From an uncultured Collinsella sp. (GTDB lineage: Bacteria; Actinomycetota; Coriobacteriia; Coriobacteriales; Coriobacteriaceae): DNA of 41,450 bases. The stretch is taken from positions 1 through 41,450 of the forward strand of contig UQPY01000015.1 in the NCBI GenBank assembly GCA_900542965.1, given 5' to 3'. Numbering within the stretch: position 1 is the stretch's first letter; every line of letters begins with the position of its first letter. The position numbers and the translations under genes were made by a program. Of the stretch, positions 31,502-39,470 are shown one piece after another. The notes under the pieces are model-generated. The model did no database searches. It had not been told where the DNA came from and worked only from the letters and a program-made list of their open reading frames with translations.

Positions 31502-31503
31502 CA

Positions 31504-32994
31504 CTAATCGTTGAGTAGTACCTCGTACATAGGACGGAACACCGAATCTTCTTTGGCGTGCAGCGAATGCACCGGCTTCCACTCGTTTTCGTCAATTACC
31601 ATATGAATGTGGTTCTCAGCGGTATAGGGGTCCCATGGTGCCTTGCCCTCAACAAACGGTTTGCCCGTCTTCGCAAAGCTGAACCACGCATCGTTCATTT
31701 CATCCGCGAGATGCGCTGGAGGATTGTCACCCGTAAACATCAGACCACTCGCGGTATCAAGATTCTTGAAAACGAACGGCACCTCGATTGCGTGGCAAGA
31801 ACCCATTCCCTCGACACGAGATTTATAACGGAACAAATAGTTGTACACGGGCTTAAACGCCGACTGCTCTTCAGCCATAAGGTCGGTGCCGACAAAGAAA
31901 CCGGTTGAGTTCATAAAATTGGTGTAATTCTCGGCAAAATCGCGCTCAGGCCATGCCTTTCGATATGCTTGCTCCCAGTAATCGATATCAATCTGATCAT
32001 CAAAATGAATCGGGAATTGGCCGTGCCAGAATCCGGGAAGGTCATCGAAATAGAAATGGAAATAAGTAAACTCGTCCTCGGTACATCCAATCATGATATC
32101 GATATCCTTGGCTGCGCCCTCCGCCCAGGCCTTCATCGGCTTCTTGGGAAGAAAAGACCCGTCACAAACCGGCGAGAAAATTAGCGACACTTCGTAGGTA
32201 TGACGATCGCACCACACCTGCATGCCCTCAATGAGCTCGTCTGCCGACTTCGCTAAGAGCTCTTGGGCGGTTTTGCATCCCATGATTTCGGCGAACTCCC
32301 GAGCAAAGTACTCGCCGCGCTCGCGGGTCTTATAAAGCTGGATAGGGCCGGACTCCAAAATCGCACGTTGGAAATACTTATTTGCCTCTGGCAATATGGA
32401 AAGAAGAGCCTGGCTGGAAGAGCCTGCCGACTCACCGAAAAGCGTGACACAATTGGGGTCACCGCCGAAGGCCGAAATATTCTCATGCACCCACTCGAGC
32501 GCACGGATTTGATCAAGAATGGCAAGATAGCCGGCGTCTTTGTAGTCCTCTCCGCCCGGCAGGCAATCGAGCAGCAGCGACCCAAACAAGTTCAGACGGT
32601 AGTTAATCGAAACAATAACGACATCCTTCGCTGCCGCAAAATTGGAGCCGTTATATAGCGGGTCGGCAGATCCACCTGAGAAGTAGGCACCACCATGGAT
32701 ATATACCATGACAGGAAGGTTCTTGCGTGCGTGTCCCCTGACCCACACGTTAAGGCTCAGGCAATCCTCCCCTTGCTCATGAAGCGAAGCGAGTTCAACT
32801 TCATCGATAAATTGCCTGGCAGAATGCCCGAATTCCACGCATTCAATTTCCTCATCGGAATCATCAAGGCGCTCAGGGGCACGCCAGCGAAGATCACCTA
32901 CCGGCTGCTTTGCATAGGGAATGCCCAAAAAAGCTTCAACCCCGTTTTCGAGCGTCTTGCCCGAAACTATACCCGTCCTAGTCTTGACCTTCAT
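31504..32994 (-). CDS. Type-B carboxylesterase
   Basis: Alpha/beta-hydrolase of 496 residues, full length for the pnbA-type bacterial carboxylesterases. The oxyanion loop is HGGAYFSGGS (100-109), the nucleophile S189 lies in FGESAGSSS, the acid is probably E308 in GCTEDEFTYF, and H401 lies in GSCHAIEVPFVF. EDCLSLNVW (77-85) is the second family signature. No signal peptide, so it is cytoplasmic and acts on imported esters. AAGGA precedes the ATG. First gene before two MFS transporters, divergent from a MerR regulator that may control the unit. Confidence 0.94.
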   Translation of the reverse strand: MKVKTRTGIVSGKTLENGVEAFLGIPYAKQPVGDLRWRAPERLDDSDEEIECVEFGHSARQFIDEVELASLHEQGEDCLSLNVWVRGHARKNLPVMVYIHGGAYFSGGSADPLYNGSNFAAAKDVVIVSINYRLNLFGSLLLDCLPGGEDYKDAGYLAILDQIRALEWVHENISAFGGDPNCVTLFGESAGSSSQALLSILPEANKYFQRAILESGPIQLYKTRERGEYFAREFAEIMGCKTAQELLAKSADELIEGMQVWCDRHTYEVSLIFSPVCDGSFLPKKPMKAWAEGAAKDIDIMIGCTEDEFTYFHFYFDDLPGFWHGQFPIHFDDQIDIDYWEQAYRKAWPERDFAENYTNFMNSTGFFVGTDLMAEEQSAFKPVYNYLFRYKSRVEGMGSCHAIEVPFVFKNLDTASGLMFTGDNPPAHLADEMNDAWFSFAKTGKPFVEGKAPWDPYTAENHIHMVIDENEWKPVHSLHAKEDSVFRPMYEVLLND

Positions 32995-33133
32995 TGCTTG
33001 TCCTTCCTCACAATTAAGATGCTAGATCGATATGATTTAAGCTAGCTGGCTTGAAACCATCTTAGAATTTGGAGAAAGTCAAAGGTCAACGACGTGTTTC
33101 GATGGAATACCAGCTGGATACCAAGCGCTTAAG

Positions 33134-33164
33134 ACCGTTCACCTCGTCAAAACGACCGCTTGCC
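33134..33164 (+). promoter_or_regulatory. 21-bp-spaced direct repeat between the esterase and MerR genes
   Basis: ACCGTTCACC (33134) and ACCGCTTGCC (33155) are 21 bp apart. The preceding ACCAAGCGCTTAAG resembles ACCAGACGCTTGAT before the same motif near 10000. A TAGAAT box for merR follows at 33190. Confidence 0.45.
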
Positions 33165-33189
33165 CGACAATGACGGAGTAACAAACATT

Positions 33190-33195
33190 AGAATA
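33190..33195 (+). promoter_or_regulatory. Probable merR-family gene -10 box
   Basis: TAGAAT, 45 bp before the ATG at 33240 and 35 bp behind the second direct-repeat unit. Confidence 0.35.
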
Positions 33196-33239
33196 GCTCC
33201 AAGGTTTTGAGTGGCCCTAGGGCAGTCGGAAGGTGTGAC

Positions 33240-34070
33240 ATGGAACGCGAGTTTTCCCTTAATATCAAGCAGACGGCCGGCCTCTACGGCGTAAGCGCAG
33301 ACACTCTTCGCTATTACGAGGCAATTGGTTTAGTTGCCCCAAAGCGCGGGGCGAATGCCTACCGTGAATACAGGAAGGACGATTTCGGCAGACTCAACAT
33401 CATCATGTCAATGCTCAATATGAACTACACGCTTAGCGAAATCAGATCTTTCCTAGATAACCATTCACTCGAAACGAGCTTTGAACTGTTCAGCAACGAA
33501 CTTGATAGCATCGACGCAGCCATAGCAAAACTATCGCAACGGCGCCGAAAGATCGAGCATTGCATGCAGAACATATCCATGTCGTTAAGAGCACGCGAGG
33601 AAAAACAGTCGAGGGTGGTTCATAAGGGACCCCGAGGATATGTCATCGTAAGCGAGGATGAGCTAAGCGGCGACATAATTCCCTACGCCACCATTAAGCG
33701 CATGAAAGAACTCGGGATGGAAATCGATTCGATACACACGGTTCCATGCTTCATCCTTGAACCATCGCGCAGAAGCGCCGACGGTTGCCTGGTAGCAGAG
33801 AAGACGCTGCTTTCACTCGAATCAATCGACGATAAAGGGTGCGAGATTTTCCCAGAAGGCGACTATCTTTGCAGGACAACCACCGGACCTGCAGAAATAA
33901 CGCCGACAATATGGAGGGAAATGAATGAATTCATGGACCAGAATCATCTCATTGCCGCAGGGCCTCTTCTAGAATTCTGGTATGTAAGCGAATACATATC
34001 TGACAATCAAGATGAATATTTACACACGCTAGAAATAATGGTTGAACCCGGTGAAATCGACCAGCGATAG
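33240..34070 (+). CDS. MerR-family regulator with GyrI-like effector domain
   Basis: 276 residues. The N-terminal winged helix is MerR-type: IKQTAGLYGVSADTLRYYEAIGLVAPKRGANAYREY (about 8-43), then a coiled-coil dimer helix with KLSQRRRKIEHCMQNISMSLRARE. The C-terminal half (about 130-276) looks like a ligand-binding GyrI/BmrR-type domain: KGPRGYVIVSEDE, EGDYLCRTTTGP, FWYVSEYI. Such proteins sense small hydrophobic molecules and activate transport or detoxification genes. It is divergent from the esterase-MFS unit. I chose the ATG at 33240, behind GGAAGG. The gene is A+T-richer than the core genes. Confidence 0.9.
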   Translation: MEREFSLNIKQTAGLYGVSADTLRYYEAIGLVAPKRGANAYREYRKDDFGRLNIIMSMLNMNYTLSEIRSFLDNHSLETSFELFSNELDSIDAAIAKLSQRRRKIEHCMQNISMSLRAREEKQSRVVHKGPRGYVIVSEDELSGDIIPYATIKRMKELGMEIDSIHTVPCFILEPSRRSADGCLVAEKTLLSLESIDDKGCEIFPEGDYLCRTTTGPAEITPTIWREMNEFMDQNHLIAAGPLLEFWYVSEYISDNQDEYLHTLEIMVEPGEIDQR

Positions 34071-34133
34071 CGCCTCAACTCACCTAACACGCCAAAAGGC
34101 AAGCAACATTCACCTCCAATGGCCAAGCCACCA

Positions 34134-34245
34134 GGGTAGTCTTTTTGCGACGGGGCTTTTTTGACTACTTTTTCGCAAACGCAAGTGCTCGGCGAGGCAG
34201 CCGACAAGAGGTAGTCAAAAAAGCCCCGTCCCAAAAAGACTACCC
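34134..34245. repeat. Gene-end palindrome F
   Basis: Arms of 35 bp (34134-34168, 34211-34245) pair with one mismatch, the longest in the window. The interior has TCGGC/GCCGA around GAGGCA. It lies 20 bp behind the xseB stop and 63 bp behind the MerR stop, between converging genes. The arms contain T and A runs internally, so a two-way terminator role is possible here. Confidence 0.85.
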
Positions 34246-34265
34246 CAAAGTGGACTGCGAGATGG

Positions 34266-34532
34266 TTAGAACGAGAGGTTGTCGTCCGTGTTGGCGGCTT
34301 CGCCGTCGGCAAGCACGTCGTTGCCGTCGACGTCCTTAAGAAGCACCGAGACCTTCTGCTCGGCATCGGCCAAGCGTGTGCGCAGGCTCTTGAGGAGCTC
34401 GACGCCGCGGGTGTAGCTCTCGAGCGACTCCTCGAGCTCCATGTCGCCCGACTCCAGGCTGCGGATGATGAGCTCCAGCTCCTGCGAGGCCTGCTTGTAC
34501 GTAAGCTGCTCGACCGGGGTCTTCTCTGCCAT
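34266..34532 (-). CDS. xseB: Exodeoxyribonuclease VII small subunit
   Basis: 88 residues. Small helical partner of XseA in the nuclease that degrades single-stranded DNA to oligonucleotides. The family signature LTYKQASQELELIIRSLESGDMELEESLESYTRGVELLKSLRTRLADAEQKV fills residues 9-60. An acidic tail (DVDGNDVLADGEAANTDDN) follows. AAAGGA is 7 bp before the chosen ATG; an ATG 18 bp earlier is less well placed. It follows xseA by 42 bp. Confidence 0.95.
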   Translation of the reverse strand: MAEKTPVEQLTYKQASQELELIIRSLESGDMELEESLESYTRGVELLKSLRTRLADAEQKVSVLLKDVDGNDVLADGEAANTDDNLSF

Positions 34533-34574
34533 ATCTATTTCCTTTCCCAAAGGTTTATCACTGTAAAACGCGGT

Positions 34575-36026
34575 CTATTCGACCGTATTGACCGTTGCCG
34601 CAACGTTACCGTCTGCCATGCGCACACGGATGGCGTCGCCGGGCTTAAAGGTCTTGGCGCTCGTGGCCACACCATCAACGCTGTACGCGATGGAATAGCC
34701 GCGGGCGAGCACCTTGAGCGGCGACAGGGCATCGAGCGAAGCCGCTGCACGGCCCAGGTCGGACGCTGGCTTGCTGAGCATCGTGCGCCCCTGATGCTCC
34801 AGGCGGGAGCTTGCGAGCGTGAGCGCATGGCGCTTACCATCGAGCCCCGAGGTGCTTGTAACCAGACGCTCGGGCAAACGCTCAAAGGTGGAGCGAAATG
34901 TCCCGACCGAGCGTACTATGGCGCCCGACAGGCGATCGGCAGTCAGCGCAAGCTCCGATTCGCGACGCTCGACCATAAATGTGGGGTCGTTGAGGCACGG
35001 GCGGCACGCGGCCGCATCGAGCGCATCGCCCAAGCGAGCCGTATAGGTATCCCAGGCACGGCGCCCGCGCTGATCGAGCATTTCCAGATCGACCTGATTC
35101 GACCCGATCATCAAGGCCATCGCGGCGCCCAGACGCTGATGGCGCGCCTCGAGCACATCGGCCAACTCCGTCATAGCCGGCGCCACCGATTCTGCCGCTG
35201 CCGTTGGCGTGGAGGCGCGGCGGTCGCTCACCATATCGCAAATCGAGGTATCGGGCTCATGGCCAATGCCGGTCACCACGGGCACAGGACAAGCCGCCAC
35301 CGCGCGGGCAAGCTCCTCGTCGTTGAAGGTCATGAGGTCCTCAAAGGAGCCGCCGCCGCGCACCAGCAAAATGCAATCCGGCGCCGGCGTAATGGCGGCG
35401 GCACGGTGCAGCCCCTCGATTAGCTCTGCCGGTGCGCCCTCGCCCTGGACCTTGGCGCCCACGCAGACGAGCTCGACGAGAGGGTTGCGACGACGCAACG
35501 TGCGCTTGACGTCGTCGATTACGGCGCCCGAAAGCGAGGTGACGACCGCCACGCGGGAGCAGAACACCGGGATGCGGCGCTTGCGCGCTTCGTCCATCAG
35601 GCCCTCGCGGCGTAGCTTTTCGGCCAGTTGCGCCACTTGTTGACGCAGCAAACCCTCCCCCGCCAGCGAAAACGAGCGAGCGACAAAGCTCATGCGGCCC
35701 GTGGCCTTATAGAGATTGAAGCTGCCCTTAAAGCTCACCTGCATGCCGTCGCGCAGATCGAACGTGCGCTTGAGATAGGCGCCCTTCCAAATGATGCAGT
35801 CAACGGCGGCCGAATCGTCCTTGATCTGGAAATAGCAGTGACCGCTTCGGGCGTTAGGACCACGAAAACCTGTGACCTCGCCCAGAACGCTCAGCTGCGG
35901 AATGGCATCGAGCGCACCGGCGGCGATCTCCACCGCCTGGCTCACGCTGAGCTCCTTGCGCTCCTGATCGTCCGAGCCGTCAAACTCGGCGGAAACAGCA
36001 TTGCCGGTTAGGTTCCAGCCTGCCAC
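34575..36026 (-). CDS. xseA: Exodeoxyribonuclease VII large subunit
   Basis: 483 residues starting with GTG, with AAAGGAGG upstream. An N-terminal OB-fold (about 25-125: LSVLGEVTGFRGPNARSGHCYFQIKDDSA) binds single-stranded DNA. The nuclease core holds VTSLSGAVIDDVKRTLRRRNP (162-182), RGGGSFEDLMTFNDEELARAV (223-243), GIGHEPDTSICDMVSDRRASTPTAAAE (253-279). A long helical part and a C-terminal SPLKVLARGYSIAYSVDG motif follow. Works with XseB, encoded just behind it, in mismatch and recombination repair. Confidence 0.95.
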   Translation of the reverse strand: MAGWNLTGNAVSAEFDGSDDQERKELSVSQAVEIAAGALDAIPQLSVLGEVTGFRGPNARSGHCYFQIKDDSAAVDCIIWKGAYLKRTFDLRDGMQVSFKGSFNLYKATGRMSFVARSFSLAGEGLLRQQVAQLAEKLRREGLMDEARKRRIPVFCSRVAVVTSLSGAVIDDVKRTLRRRNPLVELVCVGAKVQGEGAPAELIEGLHRAAAITPAPDCILLVRGGGSFEDLMTFNDEELARAVAACPVPVVTGIGHEPDTSICDMVSDRRASTPTAAAESVAPAMTELADVLEARHQRLGAAMALMIGSNQVDLEMLDQRGRRAWDTYTARLGDALDAAACRPCLNDPTFMVERRESELALTADRLSGAIVRSVGTFRSTFERLPERLVTSTSGLDGKRHALTLASSRLEHQGRTMLSKPASDLGRAAASLDALSPLKVLARGYSIAYSVDGVATSAKTFKPGDAIRVRMADGNVAATVNTVE

Positions 36027-36095
36027 GCAGCCTCCTTTCGTTATCGAGCACAGAGGCTCCGGCCCCGTGCGAAATTAAGTCCAACACATAGTACA

Positions 36096-36125
36096 GCGCC
36101 GCGGGGACACGAATCCCCGCGGCGC
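36096..36125 (-). terminator. Hairpin behind the zinc peptidase gene
   Basis: GCGCCGCGGGGA and TCCCCGCGGCGC make a perfect 12-bp stem with loop CACGAA, 16 bp behind the stop codon. There is no T-run on the minus strand. Confidence 0.65.
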
Positions 36126-36141
36126 CCAGTGACCCAATTTG

Positions 36142-36846
36142 TTATCGGTTGGAGTTTCTGTTGTAGCGAGCCATAAGGTAGAGCAGCTGAATAATCGAAG
36201 TGAGCGCTGCGGCCACATAGGTAAGCGCGGCTGCCGTCAGTACCTTCTTGGCGCCGTTGACCTGCTTGGAGCTCATGCCCGACTGCTCGATGTACGCCAC
36301 AGCACGTCGGCTGGCGTCAATCTCGACAGGCAACGTAACGAGTTGGAACAGCACACTAAACGAGAAGAAGATCAACGCGAGGGTCGTGAGCCCGGCAATG
36401 TTCATAAACAGGCCCAAGAGTAACACGATGGTCCAGGTGTTCTGGGTAAAGTTGACGACCGGCACGAGGGCGGTACGCACTTTCATCATGGCATAGCCGC
36501 TTTGACGCTGGGCGGCATGGCCCGCCTCGTGGCAGGCGACGGCAACGCTTGCGACCGAACCGCCCGAACGGTTGGCATCCGACAGATACAGGTTGTTGTC
36601 CTGCGGGTTGTAATGGTCGGTGAGCTCGCCAGCGACACCCTTGATACCCACGGCGCTACAACCGTTGGCATCGAGCATGCGGCGAGCGACTGTGGCACCC
36701 GTATCGCCGTCCGAGCGAACCTTGGACCAGGTTTTGTACGTCGAGTTGATATAGTTCTGTGCGGCAAGGCCAAGCACCGTGCAGACAAGAACAACCAGCA
36801 GGTACAGCGGGTCGATGCCAAAGCCGTATCCATAGTAATAAGGCAT
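36142..36846 (-). CDS. Membrane zinc metallopeptidase (YugP family)
   Basis: 234 residues. A hydrophobic N-terminal helix (about 12-30) and two or three C-terminal membrane segments (about 135-165 and 200-225) flank the catalytic region. The zinc motif is H106-E-A-G-H110 in VACHEAGHAAQ, and E174 in PVEIDASRRA is the likely third ligand. GGAGGAATTCGC precedes the ATG. Family role is poorly known; it probably cleaves membrane or envelope proteins. Confidence 0.9.
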   Translation of the reverse strand: MPYYYGYGFGIDPLYLLVVLVCTVLGLAAQNYINSTYKTWSKVRSDGDTGATVARRMLDANGCSAVGIKGVAGELTDHYNPQDNNLYLSDANRSGGSVASVAVACHEAGHAAQRQSGYAMMKVRTALVPVVNFTQNTWTIVLLLGLFMNIAGLTTLALIFFSFSVLFQLVTLPVEIDASRRAVAYIEQSGMSSKQVNGAKKVLTAAALTYVAAALTSIIQLLYLMARYNRNSNR

Positions 36847-36910
36847 GCGAATTCCTCCGAGTCGAGTTACACGTTGGAGGCATTTTACCCACTCAACCGG
36901 CTAGGCTTCC

Positions 36911-38044
36911 CTACAGGAGCTCGATTTTGCCGTCCTTCACCGTCAACCCCATATTGCCGGAAAGCAGATCGTCTAGACGCGAACCCACGAGCTCAAAGCG
37001 CCAGCCTTCGCGCAGGGGGCTCTGCTCGGGATGCTCAATGTAGTCGGCCAGGTCATCGCGCGAGGCAATGACCGAGGTCGCCACGCCCGAGCGCTCGGCA
37101 ACTAGGCGAATGAGCGCATACATCAGGTCCGTCACGCTCTCCAACTCCGGCGAAATCTGACGGTGCCCGCGCACCATGAGCGGCAGGCGATCGTGCGGGC
37201 AGCTCGCGCCGCGCTTGATGGCCATGAGCGCACCGTCCACGTCGCGCTCCCCCAACTGATCGGTACCGCGAATGCTACGGAACTCCTCAACGCGCACGGG
37301 ATTGCGCTTAACGAGCGCAAGCAGCGTGTCGTCGGACATGACCCACTTGCGCGGGATGTTACGGCGCTCGGCGCGATCCTCGCGCCAAGCGGCGAGCTCG
37401 CGCGCGATGCCCAACTGATGACGGCTACACGAATTGATGCGTTTGACCTTGCGGAACGCCTCGTGGCGATCGGCGCGATAGTGCGACTCGTCAGCCAGCG
37501 GGCGCAACTCGTCGAGCACCCAGTCCACACGGCCCAGCTCGCGCAGACGGCTCATCATCTCGGTATAGGCGACGATCAGGTACTTGACGTCGTCGATCGC
37601 ATACTCAATCTGCTTATCGGTCAGCGGGCGGCGCGACCAGTCAGTCAGCGACTCGGTCTTGGGCAGCGATACACCGCAGAACGTCTGAACAAGCGCGCCA
37701 TACGAAATCTGCTGGCGCTCGCCCAAAAAGGCGGCGGCCACCTGCGTGTCAAAAATCGGTCGTGGCAGCACGCCCACGGTATGGAGCATGACCTCCATAT
37801 CCTGCGAGCACGCGTGGAAGACCTTGGTCACGCTCTCGTCGGCCATAAGCTCGGCCAGCGGCGATAGGTCGTCGATTACCAGGGGATCGACCGCGACGCT
37901 CTCAGCAGGGGTGGCAATCTGAACCAAACATAGACGCGGATGGAACGTGCGCTCGCGCAAAAACTCGGTATCGACGGCAATCGCGTCGAACTCACGGGCG
38001 CGCTGGCAAAAGTCGAGTAGAGCCTGATGTGTGGAAATGTACAT
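36911..38044 (-). CDS. rnd: Ribonuclease D
   Basis: 3'-5' exonuclease that trims tRNA and other stable RNA. 377 residues from the ATG at 38044; a GTG at 38080 would add 12 residues but has no better ribosome-binding site. The DEDD nuclease domain (1-170) has D25 and E27 in AVDTEFLRERTFHP, D82 in FHACSQDMEVM and the YAIDDVKYL segment near 150. A HRDC-type helical domain follows (about 210-280: LAAWREDRAERRNIPRKWVMSDDTLLALVKRNP), then a second helical repeat. Divergent from the lipid-kinase-like gene. Confidence 0.93.
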   Translation of the reverse strand: MYISTHQALLDFCQRAREFDAIAVDTEFLRERTFHPRLCLVQIATPAESVAVDPLVIDDLSPLAELMADESVTKVFHACSQDMEVMLHTVGVLPRPIFDTQVAAAFLGERQQISYGALVQTFCGVSLPKTESLTDWSRRPLTDKQIEYAIDDVKYLIVAYTEMMSRLRELGRVDWVLDELRPLADESHYRADRHEAFRKVKRINSCSRHQLGIARELAAWREDRAERRNIPRKWVMSDDTLLALVKRNPVRVEEFRSIRGTDQLGERDVDGALMAIKRGASCPHDRLPLMVRGHRQISPELESVTDLMYALIRLVAERSGVATSVIASRDDLADYIEHPEQSPLREGWRFELVGSRLDDLLSGNMGLTVKDGKIELL

Positions 38045-38142
38045 ATCAACCCATCGAATAAGGTTAGGCCCGAAAAACACGGGTAGGATATCGGCATTGC
38101 CTTACAACTATACTCGGTTAGTCACAGAACGGGAACGTAAGT

Positions 38143-39060
38143 ATGCGCTGCCTTATCATCCACAACCCGGCATCGGGCCCCAGCTCAGATGAAATCTTCG
38201 CATTCACGCACGCCCTTGCACAGGGCGGCGATGAGGTCGTGATGCGCTTTATCGGCGATGGCATGGAACCCGAGGACGCCGTGGCAGACGTGCGCGAGTT
38301 TGACCGCGTGGTCGTTTCGGGCGGCGACGGCACTGTCTCCAACGTGCTCGACCAGATGCGCGGATGCGGTGTCCCCACGCTCGTCTTCCCCTCCGGTACG
38401 GCCTGCCTGTTCTTCAACAACATCGGCAATGCCCCCGAGGCGGCGGCGCTCGCCAAGGCCTGCCGTGCCGGTCGCACGGTCAAAGTCGACATGGGCGAGC
38501 TCTTTTGGCTCGACGAGAACGGCAACGAGAAGCGCCACAGCTTCATCATCATCGCCGGCTCGGGCTTCGACGCCGAGATCATGATGAAGGCCGCCCCCAC
38601 CAAAAACGACATCGGCGAGATCGCCTACTTCCTCTCTGCGCTCGCCACGCCCAACCCTACGGTAGCGCACTTTACGATTGAGCATGACGGCATTGTCGAG
38701 GAGCTCGACGGCATCTGCTGCATGGCCGGCAACACCTCGGTCATCCAAAACGACATCAACCTGTTCCCCGACTGCCGCATGAACGATGGCATGGTCGACA
38801 TTGCGGTCATCGAACCCGTGCGCACCGTGCAGCTGCTGCCTACCGTGATCACCGCTGCGCTTGACCCCGCCGGCAAGGTACTCGGGCGCCCGCAGTTCAA
38901 GATCATCCAGACCAAGGAAGCCAAGATCACCTGCACCCCGTCGCTGGGCATGCAGTTCGATGGCGAGATTATCTCCAGCAATTCGGGCGTCTTTGGAGCC
39001 CGCGCGCTTCCGCAATGCCTCGACCTCATCGTCGACGAATTCTCCCCGCTCGGAAAATAG
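38143..39060 (+). CDS. Diacylglycerol/lipid kinase family protein (DagK/YegS-like)
   Basis: 305 residues. The catalytic-domain signature G60-G-D-G-T64 in VVSGGDGTVSNVLDQ is present, with IIHNPASG at 5-12. The usual GTxND is altered to PSGTACLFFNNIG. The C-terminal beta domain ends MQFDGEII, as in YegS-like proteins. Its substrate could be diacylglycerol, undecaprenol or a sphingoid lipid. A TATACT box lies at 38109. The stop codon overlaps the ribosome-binding site of the next small gene. Confidence 0.88.
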   Translation: MRCLIIHNPASGPSSDEIFAFTHALAQGGDEVVMRFIGDGMEPEDAVADVREFDRVVVSGGDGTVSNVLDQMRGCGVPTLVFPSGTACLFFNNIGNAPEAAALAKACRAGRTVKVDMGELFWLDENGNEKRHSFIIIAGSGFDAEIMMKAAPTKNDIGEIAYFLSALATPNPTVAHFTIEHDGIVEELDGICCMAGNTSVIQNDINLFPDCRMNDGMVDIAVIEPVRTVQLLPTVITAALDPAGKVLGRPQFKIIQTKEAKITCTPSLGMQFDGEIISSNSGVFGARALPQCLDLIVDEFSPLGK

Positions 39061-39069
39061 GAGGACCCC

Positions 39070-39162
39070 ATGAACGACAATCCCCTGATCGGCTTTATTG
39101 TCATCGTCTTGGCCATGCTCGTCGGTTACGCCATCAACGTGATTCACCGCCGAAAGAAGTAA
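39070..39162 (+). CDS. 30-residue single-pass membrane protein
   Basis: The ATG at 39070 is preceded by GAGGA right behind the lipid-kinase stop (9 bp between genes), so it is translated from the same mRNA. The product is a short polar start (MNDNP), about 20 hydrophobic residues (LIGFIVIVLAMLVGYAINVI) and a basic end HRRKK. That gives an N-out or N-in helix with a positive cytoplasmic anchor. A strong terminator follows 34 bp later, closing the operon. No family is recognised; a partner or regulator of the kinase at the membrane is possible. Confidence 0.65.
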   Translation: MNDNPLIGFIVIVLAMLVGYAINVIHRRKK

Positions 39163-39195
39163 ATCCACATTGGTATGATATTCATCCAGTTATCG

Positions 39196-39245
39196 ACTCT
39201 CCCGCTGTTTATGCAAATCCTAAACAGCGGGAGAGTTTTCTTTTT
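39196..39245 (+). terminator. Intrinsic terminator behind the small membrane protein
   Basis: ACTCTCCCGCTGTTTA and TAAACAGCGGGAGAGT form a perfect 16-bp stem and TTTTCTTTTTG follows. Confidence 0.95.
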
Positions 39246-39327
39246 GAGCACCGTCTAATGCTTTATTCAGCTACAGTAAATGCAGGGTGCCTTTATTTAA
39301 CTAAAGCCATAAAATGAGTATTATTAT

Positions 39328-39358
39328 CCGTTCATCGTATATTTCCACACGCTCATCG
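39328..39358 (+). promoter_or_regulatory. 21-bp-spaced direct repeat upstream of the dipeptidase
   Basis: CCGTTCATCG (39328) and ACGCTCATCG (39349) agree in 8 of 10 bases and are 21 bp apart. The first matches ACCGTTCATCG upstream of arcA copy 2. A TAGGCT or AATACT box follows within 50 bp. The remainder of 39246-39470 holds no gene. Confidence 0.45.
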
Positions 39359-39470
39359 AGTAAAAGCTGTTGTCGAGTGAATACTCTTCACACTTCCTTT
39401 AGGCTAGTAGATGTATTTATTAGCTGAAACTCCGTACGGTTTCGCGGGGTTTCAACAGTTGGGAGGGATT

